Origin: a bacterium
Lineage (GTDB): Bacteria > Actinomycetota > Acidimicrobiia > Spongiisociales > ZC4RG35
Assembly (NCBI GenBank): GCA_028824015.1
Contig: JAPPFC010000055.1
Span: 1-40,505 of the forward strand
Length of the DNA: 40,505 bases
Direction of reading: 5' to 3'
The notes beneath the pieces are model-generated. The model searched no databases. It was not told where the DNA came from and worked only from the letters and a program-made list of their open reading frames with translations. A program made the position numbers and the translations under genes. Below, piece by piece: positions 24,924 through 32,657 of this stretch (the stretch's first letter is position 1; the number at the start of each line of letters is the position of its first letter).

Positions 24924-26014
24924 TACCCGTTTCTCCCATGTTCCATCCTCAGCCGGATGACTCCGCCATCCCGCGTGACGCGTCCTTCCGACTCCAGTTC
25001 GCCGACGCTGACCAGCAGTCGGGTGAGGGGCCATCCCATCCGCTCGGCCAGGACCTCCAGGGTGGCGCCGGCCTCACCGATCGCTTCTTCCAAGCCTCCC
25101 TTCGCGTCGGCCGGCCCGGATTCCCGCCGACCAACCCCGGACGGATTGATGATGCCCTCCTGCTCCAGCAGGTCCAGCACGTCAGCGGTTCCCAACACCG
25201 GCATGGCCCCGTCCCGGATCAGTTCGTTGCAACCTCTGGAGGTGACCCGGTCGATGTCTCCGGGGACGGCCAGGACCTCCCTTCCCTGTTCAAGGCCCAG
25301 CCGGGCGCTGATCAGGGCTCCCCCGTCCGCGGCTGCCTCCACTACCAGCACCACACGGGACAGACCGGTGATAATCCTGTTTCGTACCGGGAATCGCCAC
25401 GGCTCGGGAACCGTTCCCGGCGGGTATTCGGTCACCACGCCCCCACCGTTCTCCAAGAGCGCCTCTCCCAGCCTCCGATGGGAAACCGGATACCACCGGT
25501 CGAGACCGCACCCCAGGACCGCCACTCCCCGTCCTCCCGCCTCCACCACCCCCCAGTGTGCCGCCCCATCGATCCCCCGCGCCAAACCACTGACCACCAC
25601 CGCGTCGCGGCGTCCCGCGGCTGCGCCTATGGCCTTGGCGAGGTTGATGCCATAGCGGGTGGCTCTTCTCGATCCCACCACCGCTACACCCGGCGCCGTC
25701 GGGAGCACGCCCCTGACGAAAAGCAGATCGGGCGGGTCGGGGATGGCGGCCAGCCAGGGAGGATAGGAATCGGCGCCCAGCAGCGTTACCGAGACGCCCG
25801 AGGAAGCGAGTTCCTGCATGCGCTGCTCGGCCGCAACACCGACCGCTTCCCGGGCGGCCGCGGAGACCCTGACCCTGCCCGTCTCGATCTTCCGCACCGC
25901 CTCCACCGGGTCGGAGGCCTTCACCAGGGTGTGGATCCGTTCGGGATGAAGTCCCGAATACGCCAACCGCAGCCGGTGGAAGAAGTACGGGACCGGGGGC
26001 GGCGTCGGGCTCAA
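24923..26014 (-). CDS. dprA: DNA-processing protein DprA
   Basis: A 363-residue protein that loads RecA on incoming single-stranded DNA during transformation. The Rossmann-like core carries VAVVGSRRATRYG (about 109-121), SGLARGIDGAAH (about 143-154), VLGCGLDRWYP, NRIITGLS and GSLISA-like GALISARLG. A winged-helix-like C-terminal domain (about 300-360) follows, as in the longer DprA forms. It starts at TTG 26014, overlapping the comM stop (TTGA), so it is coupled to comM. This is the housekeeping DprA; a second, divergent family member lies at 37018-38004. Confidence 0.93.
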   Translation of the reverse strand: MSPTPPPVPYFFHRLRLAYSGLHPERIHTLVKASDPVEAVRKIETGRVRVSAAAREAVGVAAEQRMQELASSGVSVTLLGADSYPPWLAAIPDPPDLLFVRGVLPTAPGVAVVGSRRATRYGINLAKAIGAAAGRRDAVVVSGLARGIDGAAHWGVVEAGGRGVAVLGCGLDRWYPVSHRRLGEALLENGGGVVTEYPPGTVPEPWRFPVRNRIITGLSRVVLVVEAAADGGALISARLGLEQGREVLAVPGDIDRVTSRGCNELIRDGAMPVLGTADVLDLLEQEGIINPSGVGRRESGPADAKGGLEEAIGEAGATLEVLAERMGWPLTRLLVSVGELESEGRVTRDGGVIRLRMEHGRNG

Positions 26015-27477
26015 ACCCCGGTCCGGTAGGAGAGGGCTTCCAGCACGTGGACGTTCTCCACCCGCTCGGATTCGGCAAGATCGGCGAGGGTCCTGGCCAC
26101 CCGCCGTACCCGGTCATAGCCCCGGCCGGTGAGATTGCCCCGGTCGATGTTGCCCGCCAGTACCCGCTTGGCGTTGGCGCTCCATTCGAGAGCGTCCAGA
26201 GCCGCCGGGGACAAATCTCCGTTCAACCCGCCGCGGCGGGCCTGGATTTCCCGCGCCCTCTCGACTCTCTTGCGCACAGCGTCGCTCGGCTCCCCGGGAC
26301 TCCCGGTCATTTCCCCGGTCTCCACTCGCCCCAGGAACACACGTACGTCAAAGCGGTCCAGCAAGGGTCCCGAGAGGCGACGCCGGTACCGTTCCACCGA
26401 CGAAGGTGAGCATCGGCACTGGCGCACGGTGTCGTTCGACCACCCGCACGGGCAGGGGTTGGTGGCCGCCACTACCAGCGCCCGGCAGGGGAAGGTCACC
26501 GATACGCCCCTGCGGGTGATGGTCACCGATCCCTCCTCCAGGGGCTGGCGAAGCGCGTCGATCAGATGGGCCGGGAACTCCCCCAACTCGTCCAGGAACA
26601 ACACTCCGTGATGAGCCAGAGAAAGATCTCCCGGCGTCGGGATTCCGCTCCCGCCACCCAGGAGCCCGGCCATCGAGGCCGTGTGATGAGGGGCGCGGAA
26701 CGGCCTGACCATAATCGGACGCCTGCGGTTTGCCGAGGCCCATACACAAGCCACCTCCATCTCCTCGGTCCCGGTGAAACGGGGAAGAATCCCGGGGAGC
26801 CGCTTGGCCAGCATCGTCTTTCCCATTCCGGGAGGACCTGACATGAGGAGGTGATGACGACCGGCTGCGGCCACCTCGAGACCTCTCCGGGCGAACTCCT
26901 GACCACGCACGTCCGCCATGTCCGGGGAGGAGAGCGCGGGCGCCTTCGGTGTGCGGGAGGGGGAGGGAGCGGCCCTGCCCTCCAGGGCGCTGACCGCCTC
27001 GGCCAACCCGTCCACCGCATAGAGGTCCACGGCCGGAACCAGCGCCGCCTCGGACGCCATCTCCCGGGGCACTATGCAGGGAAGGCCTTGGCGATCCGCC
27101 ACCAGGGTGGCCGCCAGGACCCCGCGGCAGGACCTGACCCGCCCGTCCAGCGCCAATTCCCCCACCGCCACCACTCCCGGATGCTTGATCGAGACCTTCC
27201 CGTCAGCGATCAGCACCCCCAGGGCGATGGGAAGATCGAATGCGGAGCCGGCCTTGGGAAGATCCGCCGGCGCCAGATTCACGGTCACCTCGCTCCGGGG
27301 CATCTCATAGCCGGATGAGGCCATGGCCGCCCTGACGCGATAACGGGCCTCCCTCACCGCAGTGTCGGGCAGTCCCACCAGACCGAACTTGGAATTGGTC
27401 TTACCCAGATGGACTTCAACGCTGACCGGCCGAGGCGTCACCCCTGTCATCGCCGCCGAATACACCCTCGTGCTCAT
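26011..27477 (-). CDS. comM: YifB/ComM family magnesium chelatase-like ATPase
   Basis: A 488-residue AAA+ protein; ComM is a hexameric helicase promoting branch migration during natural transformation. An N-terminal Lon-like/ChlI domain (about 1-165) precedes the AAA+ module with Walker A GPPGMGKT (214-221), Walker B VLFLDELGEF (about 295-304), ATNPCPCG, and LLDRFDVRV. A C-terminal Mg-chelatase domain (RVARTLADLAES to HVLEALSYR) ends the protein. The ATG at 27477 sits after a G-rich sequence. It overlaps dprA by 4 bp, a common arrangement for these two competence-linked genes. Confidence 0.93.
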   Translation of the reverse strand: MSTRVYSAAMTGVTPRPVSVEVHLGKTNSKFGLVGLPDTAVREARYRVRAAMASSGYEMPRSEVTVNLAPADLPKAGSAFDLPIALGVLIADGKVSIKHPGVVAVGELALDGRVRSCRGVLAATLVADRQGLPCIVPREMASEAALVPAVDLYAVDGLAEAVSALEGRAAPSPSRTPKAPALSSPDMADVRGQEFARRGLEVAAAGRHHLLMSGPPGMGKTMLAKRLPGILPRFTGTEEMEVACVWASANRRRPIMVRPFRAPHHTASMAGLLGGGSGIPTPGDLSLAHHGVLFLDELGEFPAHLIDALRQPLEEGSVTITRRGVSVTFPCRALVVAATNPCPCGWSNDTVRQCRCSPSSVERYRRRLSGPLLDRFDVRVFLGRVETGEMTGSPGEPSDAVRKRVERAREIQARRGGLNGDLSPAALDALEWSANAKRVLAGNIDRGNLTGRGYDRVRRVARTLADLAESERVENVHVLEALSYRTGV

Positions 27478-27527
27478 CCCCCCAGCATGTGCCGGATTCC
27501 AGCGCTCCCTTGTCCCTTCTCCTCCGG

Positions 27528-27555
27528 GATTTACCGCGATACAGCGGTTTAAATC
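27528..27555 (-). terminator. Long hairpin between echA-like gene and comM
   Basis: On the minus strand GATTT-AA-ACCGC-TGTATC-GCGGT-AAATC folds into a 10-bp stem with a 2-nt bulge and 6-nt loop. It lies 30 bp after the enoyl-CoA hydratase stop and about 50 bp before comM. Its flank is A-rich rather than T-rich, so either a terminator or a leader element for comM is possible. Confidence 0.35.
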
Positions 27556-27585
27556 ACAAGACGGCGTCGACCGGACTCAAACGGA

Positions 27586-28362
27586 TCAGCGACCGACAAA
27601 CCGGGGAGGCCGCTTTTGCAAAAAGGAGGCCACTCCCTCGCGATGGTCGTCGGTGCCCAGACATATCGACTGGGACTGTCCCTCCCAGGCCGTCGCCTCC
27701 TCTAGAGACAACTCCCAGGAACGGTCAAGGCCCTGCTTGATGAACATCTGCGCCAGGGGCGCCCCCGCCAGAAACCCTTCGGCCACTTCGGCTGCCCTGG
27801 CCTCCAGCCGATCAGGATCCACCACTGCCCACACCAGCCCCCTCTCCAGCGCCTCTGCGGCCGAGACCATCCGGCCCGAAAGAGCGATCTCCTTGGCGAA
27901 CTGGGCGCCGGCCAGCCGGGGGAGCAGCCAACTCAGGCCCATATCCAAGCTCAAGCCCCGGCGAGCGAAGATGGCCGAGAACCGGGTCCGGTGGGTGGCA
28001 ACCACCACATCACATCCCAGGGCAAGACTCATTCCCGCTCCCACTGCGACTCCGTCCACCGCCGCCACCGTGGGCTTGGTCAGCCTGTGAAGCGCCAGGG
28101 CCGTCTCACCGACCACCTTCATGCGTCGCTGCGCATCCACCACTCCAGCCGATGCTGGGCCGGCGGAGGGATCCAGGTCGGCGCCGGCGCAGAAGTCCCC
28201 CCCTCGTCCCGATATGACCAGCACCCGTTGGGAGGAGCGTTCACAGGCGGAGAAAGCCTCCTGCAGTTCTCTCCATCCCTCGGGAGGGATGGCGTTCTTG
28301 CGGAAGGGGCGGTTCAGCCACAGCCACCGCACCGGCCCGCGGTCCTCGGTCTCCAGCCACAT
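27586..28362 (-). CDS. Enoyl-CoA hydratase/isomerase family protein
   Basis: A 258-residue crotonase-fold protein acting on acyl-CoA substrates. Recognisable parts are LNRPFRKNAI near residue 17, the oxyanion-hole segment SGRGGDFCAGADL (about 51-63), and KPTVAAVDGVAVGAGMSLALGCDVVVA (in pieces, about 94-121). The second active-site region reads ARRGLSLDMGLSWLLPRLAG, so the two glutamates of mitochondrial enoyl-CoA hydratase are not conserved and an Asp is present. This resembles PaaB/EchA-type isomerases or hydratases more than the classical hydratase; the reaction is not assigned. It is inserted between yraN and comM, genes that are usually neighbours. Confidence 0.87.
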   Translation of the reverse strand: MWLETEDRGPVRWLWLNRPFRKNAIPPEGWRELQEAFSACERSSQRVLVISGRGGDFCAGADLDPSAGPASAGVVDAQRRMKVVGETALALHRLTKPTVAAVDGVAVGAGMSLALGCDVVVATHRTRFSAIFARRGLSLDMGLSWLLPRLAGAQFAKEIALSGRMVSAAEALERGLVWAVVDPDRLEARAAEVAEGFLAGAPLAQMFIKQGLDRSWELSLEEATAWEGQSQSICLGTDDHREGVASFLQKRPPRFVGR

Positions 28363-28363
28363 G

Positions 28364-28393
28364 TTCCCATAGGGTAAGGCGTCGCGCTATTTT
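28364..28393 (+). promoter_or_regulatory. Candidate promoter for the 37-residue ORF
   Basis: TTCCCA (28364-28369, 4 of 6 to TTGACA) and TATTTT (28388-28393) are separated by 18 bp. The expected transcription start is within a few nt of the ATG at 28404, the same leaderless-like geometry seen before the HNH gene. Confidence 0.4.
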
Positions 28394-28403
28394 GGGTCCC
28401 AAG

Positions 28404-28517
28404 ATGGGATTCAATCCATTCCGCCCTCACCGAAAGACCACCGCCGACCTGGTTATGGTGGCCGCCGCCCTGGCGGTCACCCTGGCGGTGGTGCTGTGGG
28501 CGATCCTGGCGGGGTGA
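28404..28517 (+). CDS. Small single-pass membrane protein (37 residues)
   Basis: Translating from ATG 28404 to TGA 28515-28517 gives 37 residues: a basic N-terminus (MGFNPFRPHRKTTADL) followed by a hydrophobic helix (VMVAAALAVTLAVVLWAILAG) that reaches the C-terminus. The positive-then-hydrophobic pattern predicts a single membrane helix with the N-terminus inside. It lies 41 bp from the divergent enoyl-CoA hydratase start and converges on yraN, whose stop is 4 bp away. Small proteins starting similarly, with a basic stretch and one helix, occur in other actinobacteria as unnamed proteins (from memory, unverified). There is no Shine-Dalgarno, but a -10-like TATTTT lies 10 nt upstream. Confidence 0.55.
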   Translation: MGFNPFRPHRKTTADLVMVAAALAVTLAVVLWAILAG

Positions 28518-28521
28518 CCCT

Positions 28522-28884
28522 TCAGCCGGCGCGGGGCAACCAGAGCAGGTCCACCCCGTGCCGATGGAACCGGACCGCGATCAGGTCGACGCGACGCGCC
28601 CGGGCGGGCAGGGATGCAGCCAGCTTTCTCACCTGGCGCGCCTTTGCGGCATCAAAGGCATCCAGCGGGTCCGGCGATCCGGCGTCGGAGGCCGCCCACC
28701 GGCTCCTGACCTCAACGACCGCCCTCTCCCCATCGATCTCAGCCAGGATGTCGATCTCTCCTCGACCCACTCTCAAATTGCGAGCCAGTACCACGTGACC
28801 CTTGCGTTCCAGGAAGCGGGCAGCCAGATCCTCGGCGGCCCGGCCGGTGTCCCGGCGGGAGGGATGGTCGCTTCGGGGATCCAC
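28522..28884 (-). CDS. YraN family protein (UPF0102), endonuclease-fold
   Basis: A 120-residue protein with the restriction-endonuclease-like fold of the YraN family. Seen are GRAAEDLAARFLERKG (about 14-29), NLRVGRGEIDILAEIDG (about 36-52), the D/ExK-like VVEVRSRW (about 56-63) and KARQVRKLAASL. The lysine of ExK is replaced by Arg (EVRSR), which also occurs in many family members. The role is uncertain, with links to recombination or Holliday junction processing suggested from family context. GTG 28884 is the start. It usually sits between rnhB and comM; here rnhB is absent and the enoyl-CoA hydratase separates it from comM. Confidence 0.88.
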   Translation of the reverse strand: MDPRSDHPSRRDTGRAAEDLAARFLERKGHVVLARNLRVGRGEIDILAEIDGERAVVEVRSRWAASDAGSPDPLDAFDAAKARQVRKLAASLPARARRVDLIAVRFHRHGVDLLWLPRAG

Positions 28885-28902
28885 TCTTCATTTGTGGGGG
28901 CA

Positions 28903-28917
28903 GGGGTGTGACACCCC
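28903..28917. promoter_or_regulatory. 15-bp palindrome upstream of yraN
   Basis: GGGGTGT-G-ACACCCC is a perfect inverted repeat with a single central base, 18 bp before the yraN start. A one-base centre cannot form an RNA loop without opening pairs, so a protein-binding site is more likely than a terminator. No regulator is identified. Confidence 0.3.
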
Positions 28918-28968
28918 GACCTGATCCTGCTCTTCCGACCCCGCCGCCACGAGTAATCCGCGTTTGAG

Positions 28969-29532
28969 CTAGATCCCGCCCATGCGGCCCAGTGGCCAGA
29001 TGCGAAAGACGGCTTTGCCCACCACCGTGTCCTCGTGGACCGTCCCGAACACCCGGCTGTCCGAAGACCTGGAGCGGTGGTCACCCATCAGGAAGATGTG
29101 GTCCTCCTCCACCTCCACCGTGAGAGTCTCCTCCTGGGTGGAAGACCCCAGGTACGGTTCATCCAAGAGTTCACCGTTCACCCAGACCTGGTTTCGCCGA
29201 ATCTCGACTCGATCTCCTCCGGTGGCGATCACCCGCTTGATCAGGTCGGCCTCGGAAATGTCATACCAGCCGAAGGCCTCCCGGACCTCGTGCCACACCA
29301 CTTCCAGCACATTGCGGTCCGGGTCCGGGCGGCCCGGAGCCGAGAACACCACCACATCTCCCTTGGCCGGATCGCCGAACAGATAGCTCACTTTGGAGAC
29401 CATGACCCGGTCTCCCACCTGCAGGGTGGGATGCATGGACTGTGAGGGAATCTCGAAAGGCTGGATGAGCAGGGACTTGATTAGCACCGCCAAAATGACC
29501 GCTCCCAGCAACAGCACGGCCATCTCCACCAC
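28969..29532 (-). CDS. lepB: Signal peptidase I
   Basis: A 187-residue membrane protease that removes signal peptides from exported proteins. One N-terminal membrane helix (about 4-24) is followed by the catalytic Ser in PSQSMHPTL (S32), the general base Lys in LIKRVIATGGD (K99), and GDHRSRSSDSRVFG, where His replaces the more common Asn. The frame stays open upstream towards rplS without ATG, GTG or TTG, so GTG 29532 is the earliest normal start. GTG 29529 and ATG 29523 are alternatives. The membrane-proximal basic segment before the helix lies upstream of these starts, so a non-standard start is conceivable. It is placed between rplS and yraN as in many actinobacteria. Confidence 0.92.
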   Translation of the reverse strand: MVEMAVLLLGAVILAVLIKSLLIQPFEIPSQSMHPTLQVGDRVMVSKVSYLFGDPAKGDVVVFSAPGRPDPDRNVLEVVWHEVREAFGWYDISEADLIKRVIATGGDRVEIRRNQVWVNGELLDEPYLGSSTQEETLTVEVEEDHIFLMGDHRSRSSDSRVFGTVHEDTVVGKAVFRIWPLGRMGGI

Positions 29533-29654
29533 TGCCGACCTGATGCGCCGACCGGGGCGGGGCGGGGTCGCCTGTACGCCGTTGCAGTCGGACGCTTCTT
29601 GCTCCTCGGGGTCCGTGACGGGAACCGGGAGGATGCCGTCGGGCTGTCCTTCGG

Positions 29655-29999
29655 TCAGTCGCGTCTCTCTTTGATGCGGGCCGAACGACCCGACCGGCCC
29701 CGCAGGTAGTGCAGTTTCGCCCGACGCACCAGCCCTTTGCGAAGCACTTCGATACGGCTCACAATCGGGGCGTGAAGCGGAAAGATGCGTTCCACCCCCA
29801 CTCCGAAACTGATCTTGCGAACGGTGAAAGTCTCCTGCAGGCCTCCCCCGCTCCGGCCTATCACCACCCCCTCGAAGGCCTGAGTGCGCTCTCGGCCGGC
29901 CTCCATCACCCGAACATGCACGCGAACGGTGTCTCCGGGTCTGAAGTCGGGCAGGTCATCTCGGAGAAAGCCTTGTTCAAGCAACCGAATGTCGTTCAT
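29655..29999 (-). CDS. rplS: 50S ribosomal protein L19
   Basis: A 114-residue large-subunit protein at the subunit interface. Conserved parts are [13 protein letters not shown] (about 20-32), [35 protein letters not shown] and [18 protein letters not shown]. The frame opens with TTG 30005, but the ATG at 29999 gives the normal N-terminus. It follows trmD by 54 bp, the standard gene order. Confidence 0.96.
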   Translation of the reverse strand: MNDIRLLEQGFLRDDLPDFRPGDTVRVHVRVMEAGRERTQAFEGVVIGRSGGGLQETFTVRKISFGVGVERIFPLHAPIVSRIEVLRKGLVRRAKLHYLRGRSGRSARIKERRD

Positions 30000-30053
30000 A
30001 ATCAAACCTGTGGTGTTGATAGAGGGATGGCGGACATACGCCTGCTCACTAGC

Positions 30054-30740
30054 TTACCACTCCTCAGCATCGCAAAATCCCTCCAAGAGATCAGGACGGC
30101 GATCCCGCGTCCGCTCCCTCCGCTGGGCGGTTCTCCAGGCGGCGATGCGTCCATGGTCGCCCGAGAGCAGCACCTCGGGAACCGGCCAGCCCCTGAAGAC
30201 CGAGGGCCGCGTGTAGACCGGTTCCTCCAACAGGCCCTCGCGGAAGGACTCGAAGACCACGGAACAGGGATTCCCGACCGCCTCGGGCAGCAATCGGACG
30301 ATCCCCTCGGTCACCAGGAGGGCCGCCACCTCCCCTCCCGCCAGCACGTAGTCGCCCACCGAGACTTCCTCGTCGATGAAATGCTCGGCGATCCGTTCGT
30401 CCACGCCTTCATAGCGACCGCACACCAGGGTCAGATGATCGAGGTCCGACCACCGGTCCAGCATGGCCTGGTCGAGACGTCTGCCGACCGGAGTGAACAG
30501 CACCCTTTGGGTGCCCTCGAGGGGATCCAGCGCCCTGGCCAGGGGTTCGGGCATCATCACCATGCCCGGACCGCCTCCGAAAGGAGCGTCGTCCACCGCC
30601 CGGTGCACACCCTCGGCATAGTCTCGGAGATCGATCAGGTCCACCTCCAGCAATCCGGTCTCGAGGGCCCGGCCCAGGATCCCCACAGACAGAGCTTGGG
30701 GGAAGTAGTCGGGGAAGATGGTAATTATCGAGATCTTCAT
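30054..30740 (-). CDS. trmD: tRNA (guanine-N1)-methyltransferase TrmD
   Basis: A 228-residue SPOUT-class enzyme methylating G37 of tRNAs with S-adenosylmethionine. The trefoil-knot motifs are DDAPFGGGPGMVM (about 50-62), LVCGRYEGVDERI (about 105-117), SVGDYVLAGGE (about 126-136), and SFREGLLEEPVYTRP. The C-terminus is the usual linker and helical domain (VLLSGDHGRIAAWR). The ATG at 30740 has GAGG a few nt upstream. Upstream partners usual elsewhere (rimM, rpsP, ffh) are absent; a 220-bp spacer and the divergent hpnC gene are found instead. Confidence 0.96.
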   Translation of the reverse strand: MKISIITIFPDYFPQALSVGILGRALETGLLEVDLIDLRDYAEGVHRAVDDAPFGGGPGMVMMPEPLARALDPLEGTQRVLFTPVGRRLDQAMLDRWSDLDHLTLVCGRYEGVDERIAEHFIDEEVSVGDYVLAGGEVAALLVTEGIVRLLPEAVGNPCSVVFESFREGLLEEPVYTRPSVFRGWPVPEVLLSGDHGRIAAWRTAQRRERTRDRRPDLLEGFCDAEEW

Positions 30741-30874
30741 TGCCTCAAAACATTAATCCAACCATTTGATCTCACTAGTGTTGGTTTGCGCTCTTCCTGG
30801 TGAGAGCGCGTCCGAAACGCTATCCGCGGTGCCCGTTGGGCGGGGGTGTGGTTCCATCAAGAGAGCAGCTAATC

Positions 30875-30895
30875 GGGGACCAACGGGGGGTCCCC
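30875..30895 (+). promoter_or_regulatory. Strong hairpin upstream of hpnC
   Basis: GGGGACC (30875-30881) and GGTCCCC (30889-30895) form a perfect 7-bp stem around a 7-nt loop, 65 nt before the hpnC ATG. It sits within the 220-bp divergent spacer between trmD and hpnC. A short A-run follows, not a T-tract, so it is a candidate leader element rather than a terminator. Confidence 0.35.
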
Positions 30896-30960
30896 AAAAG
30901 CCGGAGTCCTCGCTTGCGTCATCTGACACCCTCCGGGAGCACGCCGACCTAGAGGCCGTC

Positions 30961-31788
30961 ATGGCCCGGGCCGCCTACGAGAACTTCCCGGTGGCGCTGA
31001 GAGCGTTGCCCGACCGTCTGCGCCAACACCTGCAGGCCATTTACGGATTTGCGCGACTCACAGACAACCTGGGCGACGAGTACCCCGGAGACCGCCTGGC
31101 AGCCTTGGACTGGCTGGAGGAACAACTGGAGAAGCTGTTCGCGGGAAACGCCTCCCACCCCGTTTTCCGCCAACTACTTCCCACGGTCACGGCCTTCGGG
31201 CTCCCTCGTACCCCGTTCGACCAGTTGGTGGCCGCCAACCGGATGGACCAGCACAAGAAGAGCTACGCAGACTGGGACGAATTGATGGGATACTGCCGAC
31301 TCTCGGCGAACCCCGTGGGACATCTGGTTCTGGCCGTCTTCGAATCGGCCACCGACGACCGCCTGGCCGCCTCGGACGCGGTGTGCAGCGGCCTTCAAGT
31401 CTTGGAGCACCTCCAGGACCTGGGCGAGGACGCCAGGGCAGGCCGGATCTACATGCCCGCCGACGACATGGCACGTTTCGGCTGCACGCCCCAGGACCTG
31501 CTGGCGCCGGCGACCGGAGAGCGGCTGAGAGGGCTGGTGGCCCACCAGGTCGGGCGCACCCGCGCAATGGTCGAGAAAGGGGGATCGCTGGTGGCTTCCC
31601 TGAGGGGATACCCTCGCCTCGCCGTGGCCGGGTTCGTGGCTGGGGGCCTGGCCGGCCTGGACGCCGTCTCGGCGGCGCGCTTCGATGTGCTGGGCGGCAA
31701 CCGCCAGGCCGGGAACCTGAGGCTCCTCCGCCGCTTCGTCCCGCTGTACCTGGGATCCCTGGCCCGCCGGCGACGGCCTGCCCGATGA
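30961..31788 (+). CDS. hpnC: Squalene synthase HpnC (presqualene diphosphate-to-hydroxysqualene step)
   Basis: A 275-residue trans-isoprenyl diphosphate synthase. YENFPVAL near the N-terminus is the HpnC hallmark; the first aspartate motif is DNLGDE (35-40) and the second HLQDLGEDARAGRIYMP, equivalent to the metal-binding region of squalene synthases. HpnC converts presqualene diphosphate to hydroxysqualene. The frame is open back to ATG 30766 (GTG 30829 is also in frame), and a few residues before M1 (about LREHADLEAV) resemble the family, so the protein may start upstream. ATG 30961 has AGAGG 7 nt before it and is kept. The hpnD start overlaps its stop by 4 bp. Confidence 0.9.
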   Translation: MARAAYENFPVALRALPDRLRQHLQAIYGFARLTDNLGDEYPGDRLAALDWLEEQLEKLFAGNASHPVFRQLLPTVTAFGLPRTPFDQLVAANRMDQHKKSYADWDELMGYCRLSANPVGHLVLAVFESATDDRLAASDAVCSGLQVLEHLQDLGEDARAGRIYMPADDMARFGCTPQDLLAPATGERLRGLVAHQVGRTRAMVEKGGSLVASLRGYPRLAVAGFVAGGLAGLDAVSAARFDVLGGNRQAGNLRLLRRFVPLYLGSLARRRRPAR

Positions 31789-32657
31789 TCACCCCGGAGT
31801 CGGCCTACCGGCGGTGCGAGGAGATCACCTGGGCTGAGGCTCGCAACTTCGCCTACGGTATACGACTGCTTCCAACTCCCAAACGCCATGCCATGGCAGC
31901 GCTTTACGCCATGTCCCGGCGCATCGACGACGTCGGTGACGGTGACTGGCCTGAGGACCGCAAGCTGGCCGCCCTGGAGCATCTTCACTCGGTGATCGGA
32001 ACGTTGGAGGAAGGCGGAGTTTCGGATCCTTCCGATCCTGTCCTGGTTGCCCTGGCCCACGCCGCCCATAGGTATCCCATCCCTGTTGGGGCCCTGCACG
32101 AAATCGTGGAGGGTTGCGAGCAGGACGTCAGGGGCGAGACGTACCAGACCATGAACGACACGGTCCGCTACTGCCGCCTTGTGGCCGGTTCGGTCGGCCG
32201 CCTGTCCCTGGGTGTCTTCGGAACCAAGGAAAACCAGCAACTTCAGACGGGAGAGGAGGCGCCGCGCCTGGCGGACGACCTGGGGGTGGCCCTGCAGTTG
32301 ACCAACATTCTGCGCGATCTCCGGGAGGACCACCAGATGGGACGCATCTACCTCCCTGAACGGGAACGGGACCACTTTGGTGTGGTCCCGGGCCAGTGGG
32401 CCCCGCCCGAAAGTGTGGGGGCATTGATCCAGCATGTGGCCATCCAGGCGGTCTCCTGGTTCGAGCGCGGCCTGGTGTTGCTGGGCTACCTGGACCACCG
32501 AAGCAGGGCCTGCACGGCCGCCATGGCCGGCATCTACCGGCGGCTGCTGGATCGAATTCTCGCCCAGCCCACCCGTCCGCTCACCGAACGCGTCAGTCTC
32601 CCTGGTTGGGAGAAGGCGCTGGTGGCGTTGCGCAGTGTGTCCGGTCTTCGCCCGTGA
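31785..32657 (+). CDS. hpnD: Presqualene diphosphate synthase HpnD
   Basis: A 290-residue enzyme condensing two farnesyl diphosphates to presqualene diphosphate. The N-terminus ARNFAYGIRLLPTPKRHAM and first aspartate motif RRIDDVGD (D48, D49, D52) are followed by YCRLVAGSVGRLSLGVFG, the second motif ILRDLREDHQMGRIYLP, and a helical C-terminus; all fit HpnD. The long frame open from 31383 mostly overlaps hpnC; the ATG at 31785, overlapping the hpnC stop (ATGA), begins the conserved protein. It overlaps hpnE by 4 bp. Confidence 0.93.
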   Translation: MITPESAYRRCEEITWAEARNFAYGIRLLPTPKRHAMAALYAMSRRIDDVGDGDWPEDRKLAALEHLHSVIGTLEEGGVSDPSDPVLVALAHAAHRYPIPVGALHEIVEGCEQDVRGETYQTMNDTVRYCRLVAGSVGRLSLGVFGTKENQQLQTGEEAPRLADDLGVALQLTNILRDLREDHQMGRIYLPERERDHFGVVPGQWAPPESVGALIQHVAIQAVSWFERGLVLLGYLDHRSRACTAAMAGIYRRLLDRILAQPTRPLTERVSLPGWEKALVALRSVSGLRP

